This document shows positions 12,757 through 23,999 of a stretch of DNA of 64,000 nucleotides, in pieces. Position numbers and translations under genes: made by a program. Position 1 is the first letter of the stretch; every line of letters starts with the position of its first letter. Source of the stretch: Scenedesmus sp. ARA3 (Eukaryota; Chlorophyta; Chlorophyceae; Sphaeropleales; Scenedesmaceae). The stretch lies in the NCBI GenBank assembly GCA_004335835.1, contig RWJK01001672.1, positions 71,866 through 135,865 of the forward strand, written 5' to 3'. The notes under the pieces are model-generated. The model was not told where the DNA came from and searched no databases. It saw nothing but the letters and a program-made list of their open reading frames with translations.

Positions 12757-14161
12757 ACATCAGGTGCCGGCCAGCAGCTGCATCATGTTGGCCTCTGCAG
12801 TCAGCAGCGCAGCACTGGGGGCGATGGCAGCAGCAGAAGGCTTCCGGTTTGAGCAGACCTTGACAGGGTTCAAGTGGCTGGGCAACATTGCCAAGCAGAA
12901 GCAGGCACAGGGGCTGACTGTGCTGTTTGCGTTTGAGGAGGCAATTGGGTTCATGTTCCCTGCCACCAACATGGTGAGCTATGTTGGTCCGCTGTACAGA
13001 GCTGGAGGCGCACTGTTATGCAGCTGAAGCCCCACTTGGCCTGCCCAAGTCCTAGGGTTTGCAGCCCGCCCCCTGGGGACTTTTAGCCGAAAAGTCCACA
13101 CTTTTAGCGCAGGTCCAGCTCGATGCACAATGTGTTACCGCTGTTGTTGAGCACCAGGTTTTGCAGCTACACACTCTAATCATACTGCATGTACTTTGCA
13201 GGTGGTACACCCGCATCATGACTATGATAGTACACTGTTATGCAGCTGAAACCCCACTGCAGCAGCCGCCTGCAATCAGACATGCCTGCCTGCACTGCTG
13301 CAGGCATGATGTGGCGTCCTGCAAGGACCAGCACTTCTCTACTTTTCCCATTGTGTTATATAACATGTCACATTATGTTATGTGTGCTGCAGGACAAGGA
13401 CGGCGTGTCTGCTGCAGCTGTGTTTGCGGAGATGGCTGCCAGCCACTACAGGCGTGGCACCACAGTGGCAGCACACCTGCGGGAGCTGTACAACAGGTGG
13501 GTGGCAGCACGGGCCGCATTGCAGCATGGGCACAGAGTGCATGGAGCTCATCTGCATGCATGCAGTGCTGTGTCCTTTGATCTGGCAGCACAGGACATTG
13601 CTTGGTAAGTGACGCAGCGCCTGGTTGGCTCATGCCAGGATGAGCAACAGTAAGCCTTTCAGCGCCAGAGCCAGCTTCAGCCCTGCTTACATGTTGTAGA
13701 ATGAAAAGTCTTCCTTTGCAACTGGTCTTGCTGTCGTGACGTAGTGCGCTGTGCCTCCAGGTACAGCCAGTTTGTGTTCCGTGCCTGCTACCGCGCCGTT
13801 CAGCTTGAAGGGTTGCGTCCTGCACCCTAGCAACCAAGCAACCAGGCTGGTTGTGGCTGATCGTTGCCATGGCATGCGAGCTGTGTCGCAGCACGTGGCA
13901 GCTCATGTGGGTGCATCAGCGCATGCAGTTCTGCGTGACATGTGACAAAGGCACCTGCGGCTCCTTCACCAAAGGTTAATTCCTGCCCAGTGAGCTCATG
14001 CCAGTGGCATCAACCGGCCGCATTGTTTGCGATGTACTGTGCTGTGCTTGCAGGTACGGCCAGTTTGTGTTCCGCGCCAGCTACTACATCGCCGACCCGC
14101 CCTCACGCAGCCAGCCCGTGTTCGACAGGCTGCGCAAGGACGGGCAGTACCCAACGGTGAG

Positions 14162-14208
<47 letters not shown>

Positions 14209-14649
14209 GTTGCAACCCCCTTAGCCCGTAAGCCTTATCAGGAGGTGACGGCCACTTTCAAACTTATCTCTCGTCCTTGTGTCTCTTGTGCGAGAAGGCA
14301 GAGATCTGTCTCGGAGCATTTGACGATGTGTTCTACTGTCCTGCAGGCCTTGGGCGGGGTCAAAGTCACTGGTGTGCGGGACCTCGGGACAGGCCTCGAC
14401 ACTCGTCAGCCAGATCAGCAGGCAGTGCTGCCCTGGACTCCTGGGGACATGATGCTGACGCTGTTCTTTGAGGGCGATGGCGTGCTGACTCTGCGCGCGT
14501 CAGCCACAGAGCCGAAATTGAAGTACTACCTGGAGGTGAAGGGAGCAGACAGAGCAGCAGCAGAGGCGCTGGCGAGTAGGCTAGAGGCAGCCATAACAGA
14601 TGAGCTGGTGCAGCCGCAAGCAGCAGGCATCAAGATGCGAGGACTGTAG
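9496..14649 (+). CDS. PGM2-like: Phosphoglucomutase/phosphopentomutase, PGM2 family (alpha-D-phosphohexomutase)
   Basis: Eleven exons: 9496-9754, 10139-10279, 10688-10761, 11044-11166, 11349-11618, 11920-12043, 12261-12442, 12764-12973, 13393-13496, 14054-14156, 14347-14649. They sum to 1893 nt and encode 630 aa, the usual size for this family. The enzyme interconverts sugar-1- and sugar-6-phosphates; animal PGM2 prefers ribose/deoxyribose phosphates. Family signatures appear in order: [20 protein letters not shown] at about residue 85, active-site serine in TASHN (Ser189), metal-binding DPDADR (Asp343/345/347), sugar-binding FAFEEAIGF, and the phosphate-binding loop near the C-terminus. Two positions are unusual: TASHNT instead of TASHNP, and SATEPK instead of SGTEPK. 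The first ~45 residues are basic and Ser/Ala-rich, so a plastid or other targeting role is possible. The start is the only ATG that gives the conserved N-terminal helix. Confidence 0.94.
12065..12088 (+). repeat. 12-bp perfect tandem repeat in PGM2-like intron 6
   Basis: Two adjacent perfect copies of GACATGTTACAT just inside the intron that follows exon 11920-12043. Confidence 0.8.
12709..12753 (+). repeat. (CTG)15 in PGM2-like intron 7, next to the acceptor
   Basis: Fifteen uninterrupted CTG units end about ten bases before the acceptor of exon 12764-12973. Confidence 0.95.
13744..14100 (+). repeat. Duplicated 5' end of PGM2-like exon 10
   Basis: The acceptor and first ~45 bases of exon 14054-14156 (reading [10 protein letters not shown]) have a copy 293 bp upstream at 13761 ([10 protein letters not shown]). 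The copy keeps a CCAG before it, so it is a potential cryptic acceptor, but it soon loses similarity to the exon. Confidence 0.8.
14163..14207 (+). repeat. (CTG)15 at the start of PGM2-like intron 10
   Basis: Fifteen CTG units begin six bases after the donor of exon 14054-14156. The intron is otherwise unremarkable. Confidence 0.95.
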
Positions 14650-16011
14650 GCGTGTGCAGGAGTGGCAGCAATCCGACTCGCTTGCTGTTCTGGGTGCATG
14701 CCTCGAGTTCTTTGCTGTTCGGCTTGAGTTGTATGTATTAAGATCATTCTGTGATCTGACCAGGCATCAGCGTAGCGGCATGGCCTCACTGAGGTCTGCT
14801 GCTTCAGTCCTGGGTAACAAAGCATTGGACCAGGTATTCAGCACATAGCGAAGGCCCCTGTCTCTTGATTCGACTGAACTTGAAACGTCTCCAACCATAT
14901 TGACTTTCAGCATCGTCGTCAGGTCTTGTGCCTCTCTTCAGGCTGACTCGCGTTCAAACCACAGCATCAAAGACCGCATAAAGCACCTGCACGTCAGATC
15001 GCTGACAACAACCACCATGTTGACGGTGACAAAGCTTTCTTTCTTGTATTGAAGAGCACGACTGCTGCAAACATATGCTGTGCAGTTCTTCAGAGAGAAG
15101 TTATCAGCATCGGAACTTGCTTTTTCGCCCTCCAGTCAACGGTGTGTGCAGTTGTTCCGCCTTAACTTCGTCAGCCAAGCCCATAAACGTCTAGAGCACC
15201 CGCATCAACACCAGGCACTGCTCTTCAACGCAGCGCTACCCTAGTCAGGTGTGTAGGCAGCGTCTGCTTATATTTGCTTCGTCATTACATTGTTTCTGGA
15301 TGTTCACGACCCTTGACTGTCTATGTGCGGAGATGGATGCAGCAAAGGCGTGGTGTTGTTGGTGATGCACAGGATACCCGACAGCAGTGCATGGACGCGT
15401 GCTTTGCATACATACAACGTAATGGCAAGATCATGTGTTTTTGTTCAGACGTGAACTAGATCCTGCACACGCATGCTGACTTGGAGATGCAAAGCGTAGC
15501 TTGCATAGGATCCAGCACGTGTTGCTCTTCGCTAGCAGAAAGATAGAAACTGTGCAATAAACATGCGCCAGTGCCACCGGTGTCGCGTTGCAGCCAACGG
15601 AGCAAACATGCATTGGCGCCAACTGTGCACTCACTTGAATCTCAACCGGATTTCAGGTTGCCACGTGAATGCGCACGCCCTGTCTGATGACGCCGCTCCT
15701 GTGTGCAGAGCTGCGACAACTCGTCGTTCAGGACACCAGCTTGCAGCAGAGAAACCATCTGGATCAGCTCTGAGGCAGCTGCATTGGCCACGCCTCTGCA
15801 GCACTTGGTTTGCCACCGTTCCAACAGCGCTTCGCCCTTTGGTGTGTAGCCAATCCAACTTTCAATTCAACCTGCAGCATCACAGCTGCCTGCTCTGGCA
15901 GGGTTTGTGTGTGCGCTGAGCTCCTCCGTGTGTGTGTGTACCTCATCAGTGCTTCCCTGAGCCGAATATCCTTGCAGCTGCAACCCAGCAACAGCAAACA
16001 AGCACAGCAGC
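14650..16011. other. Intergenic region between PGM2-like and HNH genes
   Basis: Contains the 3' UTR of the PGM2-like gene and the promoter of the HNH gene. Nothing else is firm. One minus-strand frame (about 15860-15705) reads like real protein and is listed separately. Confidence 0.4.
15705..15860 (-). CDS. Possible orphan exon of unknown minus-strand gene
   Basis: A minus-strand frame reads WIGYTPKGEALLERWQTK and continues to ELIQMVSLLQAGVLNDELSQ. Its composition is balanced and helix-like and lacks the Ala/Gln/Ser runs that mark shadow frames here. I cannot find a matching start codon, clean acceptor or partner exons, and I do not recognise the family. It may be a single exon of a small gene, a pseudogene remnant, or chance. 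Confidence 0.25.
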
Positions 16012-18544
16012 ATGTTACCAGGCCGGGCAGCGCAGCGGCAGGCAACAGCTTCTTGCAGCATGCAGCACAGCTTGTACCCTGCAGCAGCTGCAGCTCTGGG
16101 GCTGCCGGCACGTAGCCGCATTGCAGGAGCACTCAGTCAGCAATCGCGCAGCAGCTGCTGCGCCAGAGTCGCACAGCGGCAGCTAGCGCTGCTGTGCAGT
16201 GCCAGTGCCGCTGCGGCTAGCGCCAAGAAGAGCAAGAGTGCAGCGAGCCGGGCAGCCAAGTCTGCGCCAGGCATCAGCAGCAGCACCAGCGCAGTCGCTG
16301 CTGCGGCAGTTGCAACCACGACCACAGCTGAGCCAGCAAACACCAGCAGCAGCAGCACTATTGTCATTGCGAATCCGCCACTAGGTTTTTCCAACAACAT
16401 TGTGCCAGCAGCGCCGCTGGTCGCGGCAGTGAATGCGCCGCACAGCCGCAGCCCTGATGAGTATGACTCTGATGAGAGCATGGACGATGAGGGGGGCGCT
16501 GCTGCTGCCTCGTATGATGGCAGCAGCATGCAGGGCCGCTCCACTGGCAGGAGCTCCGCATACAGGTGCGGAAACAAAACATAAGTTTGTGTTGTCTTGA
16601 ATGCATGTGGTCTAGTACTCAACGGCCGACTGGCTGTGCAGCAACCTGCAGGTGCAGAACAGTGTTCAGTTTGGACAAGAGGAAACAGGCAGATGCATAT
16701 GTTGTGGTACTGTGCGGCCGGCTGGCTGTGCAGCAACCTGCGTTGCAGTGTTCCAGCAATCTCTCGTGCGTTGCGCGTGCCATGTGGGCAAAGACAACCA
16801 TGCACTTGCAGGACTTGTTTGCTGTCAGCAAGTGGCGAACCGTGTGTGTTGTTTGCCCCCACGCGCATGCTGGCTGCTGCAGGTGCCTGGTGCTGGACAG
16901 CCGCTACCTGCCTGTCAATGTCATCAGCTGGTTCAGGGCGGTGGTCATGGACGCAAGCGGCAAGGTGCGCGTGTGGCAGCATTTTTGTTTGTGTTGCTGT
17001 TTGTGCAGCTGCAGCAGGTGCTGCAGGTGCAGCAGCAGGCATGCAGCGCTAGCCCTCTGTCGCTGTTTGTGCTTGAGAGCTGTCTAAGACAACACTGTCT
17101 GCGTCGTTCCCATGCAGTTTCAGGACCAAGAGTTGATCCTTCGCTGCCACTGGTGCACCAACAGCAACACATAGTAACTGCTGCTGCTGCTGCCGCTGCT
17201 GCTGCTGCCAGGTGGACATCCTGGAGTACCACCCGGGCGGATACGCCTACTCGGCCTACAAGGCGCACCCGCTGCCTGCGGTGCTGCGCGTGCGCACCTT
17301 TGTCGACGTGCACGAGTTTGCCGGGCGGCTGAGCCTGACGCGCAAGAACATCATGCTGCGGGACCACCACAGATGCCAGTGAGTGCGCCAGCTGCTTGCT
17401 GCAGTTGCCGTTTGTGCCTGCAGTGGCGACTTGTGCCTGCAGTGGTGTGTTGCTTTGTGCTGCGGGACCACCACAGATGCCAGTGATGCCAGGTACTGCG
17501 GCTGCCAGCAAGACCTGACACTGGACGATGTCATTCCTGCGTCAGCCGGTGGCGGCAACTCCTGCACAAACTGCCACCGCCGCTGCTGCTGATGATGATG
17601 CTGATGCTACTGCTGCTGATGCTGCTGCTGCTGCCAGGTACTGCGGCTGCCAGCGGGACCTCACCCTTGACCACGTCATCCCTGTGTCTGCTGGCGGCGG
17701 CAACTCCTGGGGCAACCTGGTGACCGCCTGCATGGCCTGCAACCAGCGCAAGGGTAACAAGAGCCTGGCACAGCTGGGCTGGAGCTTGCCTGCAGTGCCA
17801 CGGGAGCCGACTCCGCAGGAAGTTGGCGTGATCGCTGGCATTAGCAAGGTGGGCGCAAGCCAGGGGAGCGGTAACGGATCATGGTGTGCTGCGGGTTGGT
17901 GGTGTGTGGTGTGGTGTGGCGTGCTGGAGCTTGCCTGCAGTGCCACGGGAGCCGACTCTGCAGGAAGTTGGCGTGATCGCCGGCATCAGCAAGGTGGGCG
18001 CAAGGAGGGAGAGCTTTGGCGAGCTGTGCTGCAGCGTGCTGAATTTGGTTTTGCTGTGTTGTGCCATGCCGCCGGAGCCCGCGTTGCGGGATGTCCGCGA
18101 GATTGCGGGCATCAGCAAGGTGGGCGTTGTGACGTGCTGTGGCGTGGACAACACTGCAGTGCGGCATGTACTTGCATCGCAGAACATGCGCGTTGTAACA
18201 AATGTGGCTGCGTTCTTGTTGTGTTCACACAGGCTGATCTAGCAGACCCGCCGCTGCCCTGGGCGCCCTACCTAGCCTCATTTAAGGTCATGCTGGACAA
18301 GGCACAGCGGCGGGCAGCAGCAGCAGCATCAGGCCCTGGCTGGTCTGGCAGCAGCAGCAGCAGCAGCAGAGGTGACTTTGAAGCTTCGGATCTTGTCAGT
18401 GTGACGATGCACCCTGCGGGCCCGGGGTCAAAAGCAGCAAAGGCGGCGGCAGCAGCAGCAGCAGCAGCTGGGGGCGGTGTAGCTAGCAAGGCAGGTGGGG
18501 CGAAGGTTGCGTCCAAGGCCAACAAGTCTGGCAGGGTGCGGTGA
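16012..18544 (+). CDS. HNH endonuclease-domain protein, probably organelle-targeted
   Basis: Five exons: 16012-16565, 16883-16964, 17212-17378, 17638-17848, 18233-18544, giving 441 aa (425 aa if the second ATG at 16060 is used). Residues 1-~60 are Ser/Ala/Arg-rich and transit-like, followed by an acidic SPDEYDSDESMDDE patch. The domain begins with CLVLDSRYLPVNVISWFRA, then SLTRKNIMLRDHHRCQYCG, then the HNH core LTLDHVIP (Asp279-His280), SAGGGNSWGNLVTAC and CNQRKGNK. This is the compact McrA-like HNH family found in plants, algae and cyanobacteria, with a paired-cysteine zinc site; its substrate in plants is not established. The C-terminus is a basic Ala/Lys tail. The intron between exons 3 and 4 and the one after exon 4 carry duplicated exon fragments. 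Confidence 0.88.
17356..17660 (+). repeat. Duplicated exon 3 end / exon 4 start of the HNH gene
   Basis: The end of exon 3 (…RDHHRC) is repeated 104 bp downstream at 17460, and directly after it the start of exon 4 is repeated at 17493 (146 bp before the real exon). In the copy the essential Asp-His reads Asp-Asp and the segment ends in NSCTNC rather than NSWGNLVTAC, so it cannot encode an active HNH core. Confidence 0.85.
17779..18135 (+). repeat. Three copies of HNH exon 4's 3' end
   Basis: The exon end reading LPAVPREPTPQEVGVIAGISK, with its GTGGGC donor at 17849, recurs with donors at about 17994 and 18120 (spacings 145 and 126 bp). The second copy is almost identical and the third is reduced (PREIAGISK-like). 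All keep GTGGGCG after AAG. Confidence 0.9.
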
Positions 18545-20838
18545 GGTGGCTGTTGATTGAAGCATGCTGCAGGAAAGCACATGTGGGCAACATTGCTGTC
18601 ACAGCGCAAGGTGCTGGTTCGTATTTGACTGCGCTTAGACAGGAGGACCTGCTTCCATGGTAGTGGCTGTTCCATGCAGATGCGTGGGCATATGCTGCAG
18701 CATCTCTGCACAGCAGCTCTGTGCAACAATGTCCGATGTGTGTGAGCCAACGTACGCTAGGCGTGGCTTTCACGCATTTGGTGGGCCGTCAATGGCCTGC
18801 TAGAGCAGACAAACACCTCTGCCCTGTCATAGGATTGAAGATCTGGCTTGCAGTTGATGCTTGTGTATTCTGGAGGGGCTGTGATGCTTTTGATACCCAA
18901 GCAATTTTGCTGTTAGTACGGCACCGCACGCATATGCATGTATGGTGCCGTAAGCTGTGAGGGGAGGCAAACTGGGGTGCCAGGGTTGAGAAGCAGAGGG
19001 ATGCTGCTATGGGCTGGGCTGCTGCTGCAGTGCATTAGCCTGCCCATCAGCAGTTGAGCTTGAATGGTGTGGTTGCATGAGGGTTGTGTTCCAAGAGCTT
19101 GGGCAGCAGCAATGCTGCCGAGAGCATTTGGCTGGCGGCTAGCTGGTGCTGATAGGTGCACTTGCTGTATGTGCTGCATGGCAAATGCAGCATAGTGTTA
19201 TCGATGTGAGCGGTCGGGTGGCGGCAGCGCACCGGCGTAGGGCAAAGTGGTTTGTGTAGAGGCAAAAGTGCAAGAGGTTTGCTTTGATGCGTGCTGTGTA
19301 TTGCTGCTGTGGTTTATCATGTAAACTAGGACCTAACCTCAGCGTTGGTAGTTGATTGGACGTTATGGTGATGGCTGTTGTGTGTGCCGTGTTGCGAAAG
19401 CGCAAGTCACCGACATGCACATGCGCTCTTCTGTGAGTGCCCGCATGTCTGGAGGCTACAATCAGCTCCTGTTCTGGGCTGCTGGCACTCTGTCAGTTAT
19501 GTTTGACTTGTAGTTTGACTTGTGGTGTGGCTCTGTGTTGCTGGCGGCACCTCCTGGGGCCTGATCACAGCTGCTGCTGTTGCTGCTGCTCTGTGAAGAG
19601 TTGCAGAGAAGCTCACTAAAGCAGCGACATGCATCTTTCACGGCTCTCATGTGCCTGCTGCTGCGGTAGCTGCTGCTCTGTAGTGGTGTGGTGTTGGGCA
19701 GTGTGTGTCTCCTGCAAGTGGAGGCACGCTTGGCCCGCTGCACAGTGTATATCAGTCAAAGTTGATGTATAACAGCACATGTGAGGTGGAGTTGGTATGA
19801 TAGGATGCCTTAGTGCTTGCGTGCAAGGGAGATTTGGCTGTGGCCGTGTGCCCTCCAGCTACTTTGGTCCGTCCTTTAGCTACTTTGGTGCGGGGTTTGT
19901 GCGCTGCGTGAGAGGTGCGCCCTACTAGTAGCGCAGCACGTGCAGTGCCCGTTTTGGTACATCCCCGTGCTTTGGTGCCAGTGCAGTAACCTATCAGCTG
20001 CCCTGGAATGACATTGACCACTTGGTTGGCAGCCTGCTGTTCTGCGGGAGCAGACAGGGCAGGCACAGCAGCATTTTGGGTGCAGGCTAACGGGGGCAGG
20101 CTGCCCACCTGGGTTGTTTTGAACCTAGGCTGCTGCTTGCAGCTGCAGCTGCAGCGTGTGCTGGTGGTCATTGCGTGCAACTCGTTACACTGCAATGGCC
20201 AACTTGTTGAGGCAACTCTTCACACTGCAGTGTCACTGCTGGGCTGCAGGAGGGTTGGGCACATGTGAGCACTCAGCGGATGTGTAAATTCGTTCTTATA
20301 CATGCACTGGACCTGTTACCACTACACGGGTGTGCCATCGGGCCGCGACTTTGCAGCTTGTTGCATTGTAAAGCTGCACAGGGTTTCATCAGGCAGCCCC
20401 TGCACAGCCTTGCTTTGGAGGATCAGGTTGATTGAAGGACATTTGGGCGTTTGGGCCCGTACTGCTCGTCGTTCATGGCTCAACCTCGCAGCACCAAGCA
20501 TGGCACATTAACGGCAGTAAAAAATTAACGTCGATGAAATGCTGGCGTTTGAAGCGGGTAGTATGAAGCGCTCAAGCCAAGTAAGTAGCCCAACCGAGTT
20601 TTGGGCTCGGTCCTGTGTGGATGTGTGACCGTCATCGTGCCACGCTGCCAGGCATTCAAAGTCTGCGCATTTTCTTGACAAGTTTACCCAAATGTTTTCA
20701 GTTCAGTCTGGCGTGTTTTCATCTTGCGTCCGCCCTTTTTGGTTCGTAACACAGCGCAATCTCTGCAGAGGTTTGTTTGGCCTGCCACAGCACTCCAGTC
20801 GATTGATCTGGAGCTGAAAAGCAAGAAGTAACCAGGCT
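18545..20838. other. Intergenic region between HNH and acyltransferase genes
   Basis: 2.3 kb with no gene I can support. A 147-codon minus-strand frame (20195-19752), rich in Lys/Thr/Ala, is open but has no recognisable domain or splice context. The rest is presumably 3' UTR and promoter. Confidence 0.4.
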
Positions 20839-21294
20839 ATGTCTTTCTCTGGATCACGAAGCGACATAGGTGCGCTGCGAGCTTGTGTGTTTGCTCTGCA
20901 CATGACACTTGCATGCACTGCGTGTGCAACAGCTGCACTGAATTGCACAGGCCACCAGCTCTCAGTAGCCCCTAGAGACCTTTGGCAGACGTGTATATGC
21001 ATGTTGGTGAGCTTGTTTTAAAACTGTCAGACCCAGAAGGAAGGAAAACAGCTGCTTCCCAAGTCAGCGCTTGCCATGCCATGAGGCGCCCATGGGGCAA
21101 CTGTTCCGCAGCCGCTGCGGCCACAGCACAGAACATCAGGGCTGCAAAGCATGGGAAGCAGCCGTGCTTTCAGGTCGTCCTACACAGCGCCAAAGCTCTT
21201 AAACACGTGCTGCTGATGTCTGTTTCCTGCAGGCACAGTTGTCATCACCATGCCAGCAGCTTGCTCAGCAGGCAACACATCTGGCACTGCCTGC

Positions 21295-21341
<47 letters not shown>

Positions 21342-22942
21342 CTTGCACTACATCGACTGGCTGCGGGCGTTCATCATCGCCCTGGTGATCCTGTTCCACT
21401 GCTATGACCTGTTCTTTGACTACACCTACTGCGCGGGAGTGTACTTGGGCATTGTCAATGTGCCACCAGCAGACGGCACGCGCACAGCAGCCATCGTATT
21501 GGCTCAGCTCATACAGGTGAGGAGGCAGCTCATTGCGCACATCAGCTTTAGCTGCTGCGCTGCTAGTTGCTGTCAGCGGCAAGTTGTAGCTGGTTTGGCT
21601 GCGCTGTGTGCTGCATTTCATCCATGGACAAACATGCACAGCGGCGGACTTGAAGCAGTTTAGAACCATGGCAGCTACCATGGCAGCAGCTGTGTCACTG
21701 GCAGCTGTCAGCAGGTGTTCCTGCTGCTGCTGAGCGGGCAAATTGCGCCTGTGTTGCCCATCCTGCAACTGTGGCTGCCGCTCACACACACGTCTGCTCC
21801 TGCTGCTCTGTCCTGTGAACCCTGTTTGAAACCTGCAGTCATGGTTCATGGGGCTGATGTTTTTGCTCAGCGGCTACTTCAGTGGGCCCTCATATGACCG
21901 CAAGGGGCCAGGGCGCTTTCTGATGGACAGAACCCTGCGGCTACTGCTGCCACTGCTGGTCTATGACTGCCTGCTGCAGCCCCTGGCGTTTGAAATCGCC
22001 AGGCACAGTTCAAACGCGCCCGCTGGCCTGCAAGGGGCGGCCAACGGGTTTGTGTATTACTATGCCACGCAGTTCACTCGGCTAGGGCATGGCGCGGCCT
22101 GGTTCATTGCTGTGCTGTTTGTGTTTGATGTGGTGTATGCGGTTGTACGTATGGCTGGTGATGCTGCTGCCAAACTTAGCAAGGCGCTGCGCAGCAGGCA
22201 AGCTGAAACATCAGACAGTGATGACAGCGGCAGTGGTGCAGCTAAACCAGCAGCGTGTGTGGCAGCTGCTGACTCACTACGGCAGCTACCTGGCTTTTCA
22301 TGGGCGGTAACAGCATGTGGCGCTGCTGCCATTGCGGCTGTCATTGCTGGTCTGACTTTGCTGGTGCGTGTAGGAGTGCTTATCCCTCTGGGCTTGCCAA
22401 TAAGCTTGTGGGTTGTGCAATTCATCCAGTTCCAGCCTGCATATCTGCCACAATACCTGGTTGCATTTGTGCTTGGGTTCTTTGCAAGGAAGTTTGATGC
22501 ACTACGGCGCCTGCCAAACAGTGCTGGGGCCACTGCTGCTGTTGCAGCGCTGGCGCTTGCAGGAGCTGGTGCTGTTATTATGACTGTTATGCCGGGTTCA
22601 AATTTCGGCCACGAGCTCGAGTGGGGTCCCAGCACTGCATATGTAGCAGCGTTCGCAGTGTGGGAGCAGTTCTATGCAGTTTGCATGTGGCTGGCGATGC
22701 TGGTGTGTTTCAGGCAGCTGGTGAACCTGCAAGGGGGCCGACTGGGCGCAGCAGTGTCTGCCGCAGCATATGCAGTGTACCTGGTGCACGTGCCAGTGCT
22801 GTCAGCTTTTGGATTGGTGGCTGGGCTGCTGACGTGGCATCCGGCAGCCAAGTGTGTGTTAGTGACGTTACTAACGGCCTGTGGCAGCTGGGTCATCGGC
22901 ATGCTGCTGCGGCTCGTCCCAGGCATGAAGCGGGTGCTGTGA
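20839..22942 (+). CDS. Acyltransferase-3 family integral membrane protein
   Basis: Exons 20839-20869, 21233-21516 and 21839-22942 give 472 aa in frame. If the first short exon is wrong, translation starts at 21250. After a polyGln run, the first helix is RLHYIDWLRAFIIALVILFH, the diagnostic start of the family with its conserved His. A second signature, WFMGLMFLLSGYFSG, opens exon 3, followed by about eight more hydrophobic helices and a basic end (PGMKRVL). Members transfer acyl groups across or at membranes (for example O-acetylation of glycans), usually with acyl-CoA; the acceptor here cannot be told from sequence. A 14-unit CAG run directly precedes the domain. Confidence 0.85.
21298..21339 (+). 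repeat. (CAG)14 coding for polyGln
   Basis: Uninterrupted CAG run in exon 2 of the acyltransferase gene, immediately before the first transmembrane helix. Confidence 0.95.
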
Positions 22943-23246
22943 GCTGATGTTGCTCCAGCTGCTGATGTTGTAACAGTTGTAACCATGTTACTTGGAGGCT
23001 GCTGAGATCCATATGCGACGCACATGTACCGCGTTGCACTGAACGACATACCTCGAGATAATTCGATAACGCAGTACACAGACCCTTGGAAAAGAAACAG
23101 AGAGGTTGAAGGGGTGAAGGGTTACCCAGAAAGAAAGCGCCAACACAGTGCACTATGACAGTGACGTCAATCACTGACCATGTACAACTAGAAGCGCTTT
23201 CAGCCACTTGACGGACCTGACACACTACATGGCAATGCAGCGAACT
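22943..23246. other. Short convergent 3' intergenic region
   Basis: 304 bp between the stop codons of the acyltransferase gene (+) and the second OPR-like gene (-). Apart from the TGTAA signals I see nothing in it. Confidence 0.5.
22969..22982 (+). terminator. Two TGTAA polyadenylation signals after the acyltransferase gene
   Basis: TGTAA, the usual chlorophyte poly(A) signal, occurs twice (22969-22973, 22978-22982), 27-36 nt after the stop codon. That is close for a 3' UTR but plausible, because the neighbouring gene converges here. Confidence 0.5.
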
Positions 23247-23905
23247 TCACACTGCTACAGCTGCTGCTGCGTCCCGGTCAAACACCAAACTCATACTGCG
23301 CGGCAGCTGCACCCCCAGCAGCCTGTATGCATCTGCCAACTGCAGCCGCTGCGCCACAGGCATCATTGGCAGTAAGCCCTCAACCCTGGCCACATGCAGC
23401 TTTAGCAGCTGCTTCAGGCTGGGTGCTGCCAGCTGTCCTGCAAGGCCCTTCGCTGCAGCTTTGACCTCTGCTAGGGACGGTACTGCTGCTCCTCCTGCTG
23501 CCGGCTGCTGCTGCTGCTGTGTCGTGGTGGCTGCGCTCGGCTCCTCGAAACTAGAGCTAGATCCAGCAGCAGCAGCTGTTTTTGCTGCTGCTTCTGCTGC
23601 TGCTGCTGCTGCATTTACTTGCGCGCTGCTGATGCTGACTAGCTTAGCCAGCCCAGCAGCCAGCCGTGCCAGCTGCACTGGGCTCATGCTAGGAAGCACT
23701 GCACTGCACAGCGGTAGCGCCGTACCCAGCTCTGCCAGTAAGCCACTGCAGCACTGCAGCTTGTGCATCAGCTGCTCATGCTGCGGCCGCTTGCGCTGAG
23801 CCTTCCAGACAGCCTTTTGCAGCTCCAGCAGGCGGGAGGCTGCCCACACAGTGTTGGGCAGGGACTGAGCCAGGTCGAGCTCTGCATCAAGCTCGTCCTC
23901 ATCCA

Positions 23906-23999
<94 letters not shown>

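Noticed and set aside
19752..20195. 147-codon minus-strand frame rich in Lys/Thr/Ala
   Set aside because: No recognisable domain, no splice partners and a low-information sequence; could not be told from chance.
21710..21770. Possible duplicated exon start in the acyltransferase intron (FLLLLSGQIAPVLP)
   Set aside because: Resembles FLLSGYFSG only over a few hydrophobic residues; DNA similarity is too weak to call a duplication.
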